From NCBI GenBank assembly GCA_018712785.1, contig DVGK01000075.1:1-38255 (forward strand): a stretch of DNA of 38,255 nucleotides, given 5' to 3'. Position numbers and translations under genes: made by a program. The notes beneath the pieces are model-generated. The model did not search any database, was not told the DNA's origin, and worked only from the letters and a program-made list of their open reading frames with translations. Positions 1 through 7,431 of this stretch are shown piece after piece; position 1 is the first letter of the stretch; every line of letters starts with the position of its first letter. The stretch comes from Candidatus Choladousia intestinavium. Its GTDB lineage: Bacteria > Bacillota > Clostridia > Lachnospirales > Lachnospiraceae.

Positions 1-962
1 TCCAGAAGCTGCTCCATCGTCTCCAGTTCTCCGTCTATGGTGCTGTTGTAAATGATGTAATCCGCGTCCTTTGCCCCGGCGTAGAAATCCTCCATCTGCA
101 TATTCATGGTAGAAAGAGCATTTTCCGAATCACCCAGATCTGAAAAAACGTACTCACCCCCCGCCAGCTGAATCATTTTCGACACATAATCATTCGCCTT
201 CCGTACATTTACGTATCCATTGGAACTGATGTAAAAGAAGGCCACCGTTTTTCCTGTATTTTCCTCCGCCCCGATTTCTTCCACCATTTCCTGCTGCTCT
301 TTAAAGATAGCTTCTGCCTCGGCTTCTTTGTCAAGAATCACAGCGTACAGCTTCATCCATTCCACTCTTCCCAGAGGATGAGTCTCATAGCTGGAGCGCT
401 CTACCAGCACGGGAATCCCAAAATTCTCCAGCATCTCCTTTACCTCAGGGTTGTGAAGAATCATGGTAGACTCCACGGCAAGGCCGCAGTTCTCCGCCAC
501 GATTCTCTCATAGTCCGGGGCGCTGTACTTGCCCGCATAGAGAATATCCCCGTTCTCCATGGCTTCCCTGGCCTCCTCAATATACCATCCATCCGCCTCT
601 GTTCCGGAAAGCCGGATGTTTTCAATGCCGCCAATCGCCCTGAAAAGATCCATGGCTGAAGTAGCCACCAGATAAATATTTTCCACCGGCTGCCGCAGAA
701 CCGTAATATCCTCATCCAGCCCCTCCGGCGCTTCCTTTTCCTCCGGAACCACCAGAAAGCGGCTGCCGTCCTGAATGGAAATCAGAGCATAATCCTCATC
801 GTAGTAATCTACAGAAAACTGTTCCGCATAAGAAAGGGCAAGACTCCCTGTGTATTTCAGGCCGGTCAGAGAATTTTCCTCTTCCGCGAAAACCCCGGCC
901 CCCGGAAGCAAAAGCCACAGCAGTAGAAAGACTGCCCCCTTAAAGATCCGTCTCTTTTTCAT
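1..962 (-). CDS. ABC transporter substrate-binding protein, iron/cobalamin type (3' end beyond window)
   Basis: The frame is open from ATG at 962 to the window edge, giving about 320 residues without a stop. The N-terminus has two lysines and arginines, a hydrophobic core (roughly residues 8-20) and a likely signal peptidase site at VFA-EEE, so it is exported. The body has features of the FecB/BtuF-like class: a segment reading SSYETHPLGRVEWMK followed by a long helix, then a second lobe with GKTVAFFYISSNGY. The ribosome binding site GAGGGAAG lies just before the ATG, and only 12 bases separate it from the upstream gene's stop, so it belongs to the cbiK operon and to the cobalamin riboswitch regulon. 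The ligand (corrinoid, haem or other metal chelate) cannot be read from the sequence. Permease and ATPase genes would be expected beyond the left edge. Confidence 0.85.
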   Translation of the reverse strand, partial: MKKRRIFKGAVFLLLWLLLPGAGVFAEEENSLTGLKYTGSLALSYAEQFSVDYYDEDYALISIQDGSRFLVVPEEKEAPEGLDEDITVLRQPVENIYLVATSAMDLFRAIGGIENIRLSGTEADGWYIEEAREAMENGDILYAGKYSAPDYERIVAENCGLAVESTMILHNPEVKEMLENFGIPVLVERSSYETHPLGRVEWMKLYAVILDKEAEAEAIFKEQQEMVEEIGAEENTGKTVAFFYISSNGYVNVRKANDYVSKMIQLAGGEYVFSDLGDSENALSTMNMQMEDFYAGAKDADYIIYNSTIDGELETMEQLL

Positions 963-974
963 ACCGCTTCCCTC

Positions 975-1880
975 TTATTCTGCCGCCGGCTGTATGGTAG
1001 AAGAATCGTAGCAGAGGGTATAGGAAATCTCATGAGGTTCGCTCATGGCGATGGTATCCGCTATCACAGCCTGCTCTCTGTCAAAGACAGTCACCGGGAT
1101 TTCAAAGGTAGAATTTCCCTCTGTATTGACCGGTTCATACTTTACATCCTCCACGATCATATAGTCATAGTAAGGACTGCCAAAAATGATTCTGGCTGTG
1201 CAGACGCCGTCTTTGACGGTCAGGGCTGCCGGAGACTCCACAGCCGTTCTTCCGGAACCTCCGGAGAGCTCTACCTCAATCTGATATTCTCCCTCCTCCA
1301 GTCCCAGATCCTCCAGCGTGGTGTAGCTTCCCTCCTTAAACGCCTCGGCTGGAAGGGAGGATGCCTTGAAAACCAGAGTTCTGTCATACCATTTTTCTTT
1401 TCTCCTGCTGAAGGCCGCACAGGATATTCCCATATCCAAAGCCTCTACCGGAACCTGATACGTCTGCTGCCCCTCTTCATTTTCCCCATATGGAATATAT
1501 TCATCCTGGGAAGATGCGGCTGCCTCTTCTCCCGTCCCCATAAAGAGTCTGAGATATCCGTCGCTGCTCATGGTCAGAACAGCAGTCATCTCCCCCGCTT
1601 CTACCGTGAGCCGGCAGTCTACGATTTTAAACATGGAAGAGCTGGAAGCTACCTCCACAGCGTATGTGCCGTCATTCAGCTGGTCACCGTAAACGGGAAC
1701 CATTCCTTCCTCCACCACTTCTTCTGCCGGGGCCATCTCATCCGCGGAAGCCACCTGACCTGCCGCTTCCACCTGGGTTTCTTCCTGAGCGGCTGCAGAG
1801 ATCACTGCCCCAGCCTCACCTGCTGTCAGACAGGCGGCCAGCAGCATTGCCGTCCATTTCCATCCTGTTCTTTTTTTCAT
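975..1880 (-). CDS. Exported two-module NEAT-like protein
   Basis: A 301-residue protein starting at ATG 1880, chosen because GGTGGAGG precedes it; an upstream start would add six residues but lacks a ribosome binding site. A signal peptide occupies about residues 1-35 and an acidic Ala/Glu linker follows. Two beta-rich modules are visible: about 60-165 (LNDGTYAVEVASSSSMFKIV) and about 195-300 (EEGEYQIEVELSGGSGRTAV, then SPYYDYMIVEDVKYEPVN and NTEGNSTFEIPVTVFD). The repeated opening 'L.dG.Y.veV...g' and the tyrosine-rich strand resemble NEAT-type haem or iron-associated beta-sandwich domains of Firmicutes. It sits between an exported cobaltochelatase and an ABC binding protein under a B12 riboswitch, so a metallo-tetrapyrrole binding role is likely. 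That role is inference; no haem-ligating residue is assigned. No sortase or membrane anchor is seen at the C-terminus. Confidence 0.75.
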   Translation of the reverse strand: MKKRTGWKWTAMLLAACLTAGEAGAVISAAAQEETQVEAAGQVASADEMAPAEEVVEEGMVPVYGDQLNDGTYAVEVASSSSMFKIVDCRLTVEAGEMTAVLTMSSDGYLRLFMGTGEEAAASSQDEYIPYGENEEGQQTYQVPVEALDMGISCAAFSRRKEKWYDRTLVFKASSLPAEAFKEGSYTTLEDLGLEEGEYQIEVELSGGSGRTAVESPAALTVKDGVCTARIIFGSPYYDYMIVEDVKYEPVNTEGNSTFEIPVTVFDREQAVIADTIAMSEPHEISYTLCYDSSTIQPAAE

Positions 1881-1900
1881 AGTCCTCCACCTTCGCAAAA

Positions 1901-1939
1901 GCAGCCCGTCCTTTAAAATCCTCTCAGGCGACGGGCTGC
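1901..1939 (-). terminator. Intercistronic hairpin between cbiK and the NEAT-like gene
   Basis: A perfect 10-bp inverted repeat, GCAGCCCGTC (1901-1910) with GACGGGCTGC (1930-1939), is followed on the minus strand by only TTTTGCG. The short T run suggests a weak or partial terminator, or a processing/stability hairpin that lowers expression of the two downstream genes relative to cbiK. Confidence 0.45.
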
Positions 1940-2012
1940 CTTCTTTCTCAAAATATGTTTTTCCGCATCAGCCTAAGACGGACGCGGCGCCCAATGGGTC
2001 TGCGTTTCTCTC

Positions 2013-2951
2013 TTACTGGGCCAGACTGTCCACAGCCGCCTGAGTGTGCGCCACATAGATATCCTGAATGGCTTTCAGCTGTCCAAGGCCCTGGATCAGG
2101 CACTGAACCTCATAGCCAGCCCCTTCAAATTCTGTCTTCCAGGAGCCCTCTTCATCTCCAGCCATATCGTTATTGGCGTGGTCTCCCGCTACTACCATCA
2201 AAGGAGCCAGAACCGCCTTCGTATAATCTCCCTGGCCCACAGCCGCCAATACATCCTCAAGCGTGGGCTCTGCCTCTACGGTTCCCACGTAGTAATTCTC
2301 ATAGCCCTGCTCTGCAAGCTTATCCTGCAGAGTGGCATATACCTGATTCGATTCAGCTTCTGTTCCGTGGCCCATGAAGCAGATGGCTGTCTCTCCGTCA
2401 TCATACTCGCTGGTGGCCTCCGTAATGGCAGCGATCACAGCGTCGTAGTCCTCATCGCTGGTAAGCAGAGGCTCTCCCATTACTACCTTCTCAAAGGAGT
2501 CCGCGTACGCAGCCACTTCGTTTACCACATCGCTGTACTCCAGTCCGTCCATCAGATGAGTAGGCTGAACCACCAATGTGGTAATGCCATCCTCCACGGC
2601 CCGGTCAAGAGCCTCTGTGACGTTGTCAATCTCAAGTCCCGCTTCCTCTGCCAGCTTGTCAATGATAATCTGGCTTGTAAAAGCGCGCCTTACCTGATAG
2701 TCAGGAAAGGCAGAAGAGATAGCCTCCTCGATGGCGCCAATGGTAATATCCCGACTGTCGTCGTAGCTGGTGCCAAAGCTTACCACAAGAATTGCCTGTT
2801 CATCTGAAGCGGTATCTTCCGAAACCTCCTCCGACGCTTCCGTCACAGCCTCTGCCGCTTCTGTCTCTTCCGCGAAACAGGTAAATCCTCCTGTCATAAA
2901 TACGGCCGCGGCAGCCCCTGCTGCCAGCACCTTTCTGATTCTTTTGTTCAT
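2013..2951 (-). CDS. cbiK: Exported sirohydrochlorin cobaltochelatase, CbiK family
   Basis: A 312-residue protein starting at ATG 2951, preceded by AAGGAGG at good spacing. CbiK-type chelatases insert Co2+ (or Fe2+) into sirohydrochlorin in the anaerobic cobalamin route. The opening LVVSFGTSYDDSR is typical of the family. Candidate metal ligands are His195 (MGHGTE), a glutamate in GTVEAEP (226 or 228) and His258 (AGDHANNDM), matching the His/Glu/His set known for CbiK. Unlike cytoplasmic CbiK it begins with a signal peptide (about 1-28, ending CFA-EE) and an acidic spacer (about 29-52). The Cys25 context does not fit a lipobox. Exported CbiK proteins are known (for example the periplasmic CbiK of Desulfovibrio). 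The neighbours are an exported NEAT-like protein and an ABC binding protein, not cob/cbi biosynthesis genes, which argues for a surface uptake or metal-handling role. Confidence 0.92.
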   Translation of the reverse strand: MNKRIRKVLAAGAAAAVFMTGGFTCFAEETEAAEAVTEASEEVSEDTASDEQAILVVSFGTSYDDSRDITIGAIEEAISSAFPDYQVRRAFTSQIIIDKLAEEAGLEIDNVTEALDRAVEDGITTLVVQPTHLMDGLEYSDVVNEVAAYADSFEKVVMGEPLLTSDEDYDAVIAAITEATSEYDDGETAICFMGHGTEAESNQVYATLQDKLAEQGYENYYVGTVEAEPTLEDVLAAVGQGDYTKAVLAPLMVVAGDHANNDMAGDEEGSWKTEFEGAGYEVQCLIQGLGQLKAIQDIYVAHTQAAVDSLAQ

Positions 2952-3116
2952 GCTGTGTTCCTCCTTTTTGATCACTGATATGAATTCCCGTAAGCTTCCT
3001 GGAACATCAGGCCGCATGCAAGCTCTGGCTCCATGGATTTCCGGGAACGCTTCAGCAGATAAGTCCCGGTACAGAATTCAGGAGTTCCAAAAGGAGCGCA
3101 CATTTTTCCATATAAT

Positions 3117-3145
3117 AAAAAATCCTTTTACCGTATGGTAAAAGG
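3117..3145 (-). terminator. Intrinsic terminator in the cbiK leader
   Basis: On the minus strand CCTTTTACC, a 4-base loop ATAC and GGTAAAAGG form a perfect 9-bp hairpin (3145-3124), followed directly by ATTTTTTATT. It lies about 85 bases after the riboswitch core and about 165 bases before the cbiK start, where a cobalamin-responsive attenuator would be expected. Confidence 0.8.
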
Positions 3146-3228
3146 TTGTGCTGGAAATAAGGCAGATCCATCTGCCTCAACCGGTACAGCCAATTCCTCG
3201 TGGCCTGAAAATCAATTTCCGTACCCAC

Positions 3229-3430
3229 AACAGGCAGGTCTCCTGACTTACGGATCTTCATGGTTAAACCGCCTTCCCAGTTTCCCAGTGACTGCCGCCC
3301 GCTCCGCCTTTTTCTCTGAGCTCAGTAAAGTAAAAGGCATCTGCCGGCAGCGTGATTTGCCATTCCCCGCTTACAGTGACGAGATCGTACAGGACTTGCA
3401 CCTGTTTCCCTTTTCACCGGAACCTGCTTA
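3229..3430 (-). ncRNA. Cobalamin riboswitch
   Basis: Read on the minus strand, the stretch starts AGCAGGTTCCGGTGAAAAGG, continues with GGGAAACAGGTGCAAGTCCTG, has the CACTGTAAGCGGGGA core and ends with GTCAGGAGACCTGCC (the conserved B12 box, about 3233-3248). The 5' AGCAGGT can pair with the 3' ACCTGC to close the element. This is the classic class I cobalamin aptamer layout. It lies in the 5' leader of the exported cbiK operon, upstream of an intrinsic terminator at 3117-3145, so the simplest reading is transcription termination when adenosylcobalamin is abundant. Confidence 0.95.
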
Positions 3431-3486
3431 AAATTTAAGAGTTTCCGACACCTGCTGCGAACTGTTCAATTTTATCTGCTGGAAAA

Positions 3487-3515
3487 AATATAACATATCC
3501 TCATACGAAAAGCAA
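3487..3515 (-). promoter_or_regulatory. Promoter of the cbiK operon
   Basis: On the minus strand TTGCTT (3515-3510) and TATATT (3492-3487) are separated by exactly 17 bases. Transcription would begin near 3480, about 50 bases before the cobalamin riboswitch, giving a leader of about 530 bases before the cbiK start. Confidence 0.65.
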
Positions 3516-3629
3516 CGGTTTCTCCAAAGAATCTCTCCGCATCTGCCTATACCCTCTTTGTATCCCGCTTTTATTTTTTTGCACAAATTACTTTTTATGG
3601 TTTTATATTTCATTTTTAAAATTAAATTT

Positions 3630-3668
3630 CATTTTCATATTGACATTTATTGAAAATGGGTTTATAGT
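3630..3668 (+). promoter_or_regulatory. Promoter and candidate operator of the mmsA-like gene
   Basis: TTGACA (3640-3645) and TATAGT (3663-3668) are separated by 17 bases, a near-consensus sigma-A promoter. An inverted repeat, CATTTTCA (3630-3637) with TGAAAATG (3651-3658), brackets the -35 box, and a further ATGAAAATTCA lies just downstream of the -10. These are good candidate sites for the IclR-family regulator encoded downstream. Operator assignment is inference. Confidence 0.65.
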
Positions 3669-3705
3669 TTGCTCATGAAAATTCACTTGGAAAGGAGTCC
3701 TTCAT

Positions 3706-5223
3706 ATGTCAGTAATCCGAAAAAAATATTGTGTAAATGGTGAGTGGCTGGAGTCCAAAACCGACACCTATAAAGCTGTAACAGATTCCAGCACCGGAGA
3801 GGTGATCGCAGAGGTTCCCTGCTGTACCCAGGATGAGGTGGAGTCCGCCATCGCCGCGGCTCATGCCGCTTATCCTGAGTGGTCGCGGCTTTCCTTAAGC
3901 AAGCGCACCCAGATGCTCTTCAACTGGAGAAATATTCTTCTGGACCATCTGGAAGAGCTTACGCTCCTGTGCTCCAAGGAGCTTGGGAAAAATCTGGATG
4001 AAGCCAGAGGCGACGTCTTAAAAGCCATTGAACCCACAGAACTGGCATGCGCCCTTCCTTCTATTATCCAGGGGGATGCAGCCATGCAGGTAACTACAGG
4101 CTTTGACACGTCCACCTATCGAATGCCCCTGGGTGTCTGTGCCGGCATCGTCCCCTTTAATTTCCCGGCCATGATCCCCTGGGGATGGATGGTTCCCCTG
4201 GCCATTGCCACAGGAAATACATACGTGCTCAAGGCGGCTACCCAGACTCCCCTTACCTCTATGAGAATCCTGGAGCTTTTCTACGAAGAAGGAAAATTCC
4301 CGAAGGGAATCGTAAACCTTGTAACGTGCGGGCGCAAAGAAGCTGAGGTACTCCTTACAGATCCCAGAGTGAAGGCGGTCACCTTCGTAGGCACCACCCA
4401 GGTGGGAAAACATATTTATTCCATCGCCTCTGAACACGGAAAACGGGTGCAGGCTCAGTGCGAAGCGAAGAATCACGCTCTGGTCCTGGAGGACTGCGAC
4501 CTGGAAAGCACCACCAACGCTATTATCAACTCTACCTACGGCTGCGCCGGCATGCGCTGTATGGCCCTGCCTGTGGTGGTTGTCCAGGAGAGCATTGCCG
4601 ATGAGTTTGTAAAGATGCTGAAGGAGAAGGCTCAAAAGCTGACCGTAGGCTGCGCTTACGACCCTGCCACCAAGCTTGGCCCGGTAGTATCTGCCGCCCA
4701 TCAGAAGAGAGTATGCGACTGGATCCAGAAAGGTGTGGACGAAGGAGCCCAGCTTGTGCTGGACGGCCGCGGCATAAAAGTTCCTGGCTATGAAAACGGC
4801 TTTTTCGTAGGGCCCACGATTTTTGACCGCGTAAAGCCTGGCATGTCTGTGGGCGACTGCGAGATCTTCGGGCCGGTTACATTGGTAAAGAGAGTGAAAG
4901 ATTTTGACGAGGGCCTGGCTCTGATGAATGCCAATCCCTTTGCCAACGGATCCGTAATTTTCACCCAGAGCGGTTACTATGCCCGCAAGTTCTCCTTCCT
5001 AACAGATGGCGGCATGGTAGGCATCAACGTAGGAATTCCCGTTCCCTCCGCATACTTCCCCTTCTCCGGAAATAAGGACTCCTTCTTCGGCGACCTTCAT
5101 GTTCTGGGAAAAGACGGAGTGCGCTTTTACACACGGGCCAAGACTGTGACCACCCACTGGTATGACGAATCCTCCAGGCATGTAAAGGTAGGAACCTGGG
5201 AGGGTTCCGTGGAACGTGAATAA
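3706..5223 (+). CDS. mmsA: Methylmalonate-semialdehyde dehydrogenase (CoA-acylating), MmsA/IolA family
   Basis: A 505-residue aldehyde dehydrogenase starting at ATG 3706, preceded by AAAGGAG. MMSDH enzymes oxidise methylmalonate or malonate semialdehyde with NAD+ and CoA to propionyl-CoA or acetyl-CoA, in valine, thymine and myo-inositol breakdown. The opening VNGEWLESKTDTY, the PFNFPAMIPWGWMVPLAIATGN block, the catalytic cysteine block GCAGMRCMALPV and the late SAYFPFSGNKDSFFGDLHVLGKDG are all typical of this subfamily. The usual ALDH glutamate is replaced in the AQCEAKNHALV region, as expected for CoA-acylating members. No myo-inositol (iol) or valine genes are next to it, only an IclR regulator, so the pathway it serves here is not shown. 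Its cytosolic substrate could also be another short-chain semialdehyde. Confidence 0.93.
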   Translation: MSVIRKKYCVNGEWLESKTDTYKAVTDSSTGEVIAEVPCCTQDEVESAIAAAHAAYPEWSRLSLSKRTQMLFNWRNILLDHLEELTLLCSKELGKNLDEARGDVLKAIEPTELACALPSIIQGDAAMQVTTGFDTSTYRMPLGVCAGIVPFNFPAMIPWGWMVPLAIATGNTYVLKAATQTPLTSMRILELFYEEGKFPKGIVNLVTCGRKEAEVLLTDPRVKAVTFVGTTQVGKHIYSIASEHGKRVQAQCEAKNHALVLEDCDLESTTNAIINSTYGCAGMRCMALPVVVVQESIADEFVKMLKEKAQKLTVGCAYDPATKLGPVVSAAHQKRVCDWIQKGVDEGAQLVLDGRGIKVPGYENGFFVGPTIFDRVKPGMSVGDCEIFGPVTLVKRVKDFDEGLALMNANPFANGSVIFTQSGYYARKFSFLTDGGMVGINVGIPVPSAYFPFSGNKDSFFGDLHVLGKDGVRFYTRAKTVTTHWYDESSRHVKVGTWEGSVERE

Positions 5224-5276
5224 CTGGCTCAGACAAAGGAAACTGCGGCCGGGGATCCGGAAAAGAACTTTTCTGC

Positions 5277-5305
5277 TTGCAAAAAACCGGGAATTCTCTT
5301 ATGAT
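5277..5305 (+). promoter_or_regulatory. Promoter of the IclR-family gene
   Basis: TTGCAA (5277-5282) and TATGAT (5300-5305) are separated by 17 bases and lie about 70 bases before the gene start. This gives the regulator its own promoter in addition to possible read-through from the mmsA-like gene. Confidence 0.6.
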
Positions 5306-5373
5306 ACATATTATGACGCCGGTTCAGGATTTTCCAAACCGACAGAATAAGAATGGATCGGAAGGGAAAAATT

Positions 5374-6180
5374 ATGAAAAAGACTGATGAAACAAAAACA
5401 GCCCCCGGCGCTTCCGCCAACCATGCCATCGGGAAAGTTCTGCAGCTCATATCCTTTATGGCCGGGAACAAATCCCCTATGCGTCTTCTGGATCTGTCCA
5501 CCGGCACCGGGATTCCCCAAGCTACGGTTCTGCGCTACCTGAATCTTCTTTCAGAAGAAGGATACGTCTACCAGGATCTTATCTCCGGCCGATATGCCCT
5601 GACCTGGAAGCTAGCCAATCTGGGTGCCATGATCCGAAGCCATTTAAGTCTCCGCTCGATTTCCGGAGATATTGTCACTCTGCTCTATGAAACTCTCTCA
5701 CTTGGAATCTGTCTGGTAATCGAGCATGATCTGGAATGCATGTATCTGGACTGCCTTTACGTTCCCGATGAGATGGGGATTTCTGTGGCAAGGATCGGCC
5801 GCCAAACGCCCCTTCACGCCACCAGCTCCGGTAAAATGCTGCTGACACAGTTCTCAGAGGATGAGATTGACCATTTAATCCGTCAGAAGGGGCTGGCAGA
5901 TCTGACCCCAAAGACAATTACAGACAAGGAAACTCTGATGAAAGAGCTGGATAAGGTCCGCCGTCAGGGTTATTCTATGGACGACGAGGAATGCGAGGAA
6001 GGGCTTCGCTGTGTGGCTGTTCCCATTTACGGACAGGACGGGAAGATTGCCGCTGCCTTAAGCGCCTTCGGCTCTCTCTCCCGGGTTACTTATGATTCCA
6101 TCGAAAAAACCGTACTTCCCAAGCTGCGTGAATCTGCCCGTCAGATTTCCTTCCGCATCGGCGGCCGGAAGCCGGACTAA
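5374..6180 (+). CDS. IclR-family transcriptional regulator
   Basis: A 268-residue protein. The start at ATG 5374 is preferred because GGAAGGG precedes it; an in-frame ATG at 5353 would add seven residues with no clear ribosome binding site. Residues about 15-80 form the winged HTH (AIGKVLQLISFMA, then GIPQATVLRYLNLLSEEGYV with the wing SGRYALTWKL). Residues about 90-260 form the IclR effector domain, with ARIGRQTPLHATSSGKMLL and the late DDEECEEGLRCVAVPIYGQDGKIAAALS, both typical family blocks. It follows the semialdehyde dehydrogenase on the same strand and probably controls it, through the inverted repeat at the 3640 promoter. The effector is unknown, likely a small organic acid from the same pathway. 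Confidence 0.92.
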   Translation: MKKTDETKTAPGASANHAIGKVLQLISFMAGNKSPMRLLDLSTGTGIPQATVLRYLNLLSEEGYVYQDLISGRYALTWKLANLGAMIRSHLSLRSISGDIVTLLYETLSLGICLVIEHDLECMYLDCLYVPDEMGISVARIGRQTPLHATSSGKMLLTQFSEDEIDHLIRQKGLADLTPKTITDKETLMKELDKVRRQGYSMDDEECEEGLRCVAVPIYGQDGKIAAALSAFGSLSRVTYDSIEKTVLPKLRESARQISFRIGGRKPD

Positions 6181-6193
6181 AAAATTCTATTAT

Positions 6194-6257
6194 AAAAGCG
6201 TATACGCCGAGACAGAAGCTTTCACCGCTTTTTGCCTCAGGCGTATACGCTTTTTTT
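6194..6257 (+). terminator. Strong intrinsic terminator after the IclR gene
   Basis: AAAAGCGTATACGCC (6194-6208) pairs with GGCGTATACGCTTTT (6240-6254) and the stem runs into a 7-T tract and an AT-rich stretch. On the minus strand the same hairpin is followed by TTTTATAATAG, so it may also stop transcripts from the convergent ADP-ribosylglycohydrolase operon. Confidence 0.9.
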
Positions 6258-6340
6258 ATTATTTATGACAATAGGACGTTCGCGAAGCGTGCTTTCTACG
6301 ATTCGCGGCAGCCGAAGATTCACAGAGTCTCTTTAATGGT

Positions 6341-7399
6341 TCAGGACTCCCTGCTTCCCTGATACAGTTCATCCGCCATTTTAAGAACTACCTCCCGCAT
6401 TTCCAGGTTTTCCATGGAAAAAGAAGAAGAGATTTTTTCATACCCCAGGTAAGCCCCCAGAATATTTCCCGCCACAGCCCCTGTGGAATCACTGTCACCA
6501 TCGTGATTGACAGCAGCTGTCATGGCTTTGTGAAAATCCTCTCGAAATCGCAGGGCACAGTATACAGCTACCGCCAGGGCCTCATCCCCTGTCCAGCCCT
6601 CCCCCAGCTCTTTCAGGGCCTTCTCCGGATTCTCCTCTGTCTTTGAAAGAACCATGGCTTTCTCCATAAGTCCCTTAAATTTCGGCACCTGCACATTCTC
6701 CGGAAAAAGCTCCACCGCGAAATCCGCGGTCTCGTCCACTGCCTCCCGAATAATCTTTTCAAGGCCCTTTTCCGGCTCATACACCGCCCCGTTTACAATC
6801 AGGGCCAGCACGGCAGCCGGCAGGAAGCCAAGGACATGTCCATGGGTCTGAGCCGCGCAGAGAACTCCCGCTTTCAGAATCTCTGCTCTTGTATAACGCT
6901 CCGGAGAGTAAAACAGCCCCACCGGCGCTACCCGCATCACGCCTCCGCAGCCTTTGCTGTTGTTTACAGGCTCCTCAAGGGTTCCCGGCCCGTCTTCTCC
7001 GGAAAGGGCCGACAGACAGGTAAGGCCCGGCGCCCTTCTGGCATGAAGGGCCTTCACCTTCCAAAGCCAGGAGTATCTCTTCTTCACCTTTCTGCTGAAG
7101 ACCTGGGTATCATACCATTCCTTCATCAGCTCCCAAAGGGCAGCCTGCCACTGGGGGCTGTTTAGCTCTGCCCCCCGGCGTTTCCCCTCCAAGAGCCCTG
7201 CACCTGTAAAAAGAGTCATCTGGGTGTCATCCGAGATCACAGCCCTTCCTGTCTGGCTTTCCAGCTCCCGGATTCCTTCCGGACCGTATTTTTTCTGAAT
7301 CTCTTTAAGCTTCATAAACTCCACAGTATAACCCAGGGCATCTCCGGCGGCGCCTCCCACAAGGCAGCCCCGGAAAGCATCCTGCATCCCTCTTTCCAT
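6341..7399 (-). CDS. ADP-ribosylglycohydrolase (DraG/ARH family)
   Basis: A 352-residue protein starting at ATG 7399 behind AAGGAGGAGAAGG. Enzymes of this family remove ADP-ribose from modified proteins or other acceptors, using two Mg2+ ions. The metal-binding blocks are all visible: GGAAGDALGYTVEF near the N-terminus, VISDDTQMTLFTG at about 52-64, the NSKGCGGVMRVAPVGL block in the middle and NHDGDSDSTGAVAGNILGAY near the C-terminus. It is the last gene of a three-gene minus-strand set after a vWA protein and a macro domain protein. Both this gene and the macro gene act on ADP-ribose, so the operon probably reverses or scavenges ADP-ribosylation. The acceptor cannot be told from sequence. 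No ADP-ribosyltransferase is present in the window. Confidence 0.93.
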   Translation of the reverse strand: MERGMQDAFRGCLVGGAAGDALGYTVEFMKLKEIQKKYGPEGIRELESQTGRAVISDDTQMTLFTGAGLLEGKRRGAELNSPQWQAALWELMKEWYDTQVFSRKVKKRYSWLWKVKALHARRAPGLTCLSALSGEDGPGTLEEPVNNSKGCGGVMRVAPVGLFYSPERYTRAEILKAGVLCAAQTHGHVLGFLPAAVLALIVNGAVYEPEKGLEKIIREAVDETADFAVELFPENVQVPKFKGLMEKAMVLSKTEENPEKALKELGEGWTGDEALAVAVYCALRFREDFHKAMTAAVNHDGDSDSTGAVAGNILGAYLGYEKISSSFSMENLEMREVVLKMADELYQGSRES

Positions 7400-7431
7400 C
7401 CTTCTCCTCCTTACCCGCTCTCTGCCTCTCC

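Noticed and set aside
1032-1916. A long plus-strand open frame opposite the NEAT-like gene.
   Set aside because: It is antisense to a gene with signal peptide, ribosome binding site and operon context; its translation has no recognisable domain and is His/Ser/Arg-rich, typical of a shadow frame.
3052-3261. A 69-codon minus-strand frame starting with MKIRKSGDLPVV.
   Set aside because: It lies over the 3' part of the cobalamin riboswitch and the terminator hairpin, so the frame reflects RNA structure, not coding.
6281-6307. A CGCGAAGCG/CGATTCGCG hairpin just after the ADP-ribosylglycohydrolase gene, considered as its terminator.
   Set aside because: It is followed on the minus strand by AACGTCC and not a T run; the stronger hairpin at 6194-6257 is a better candidate.
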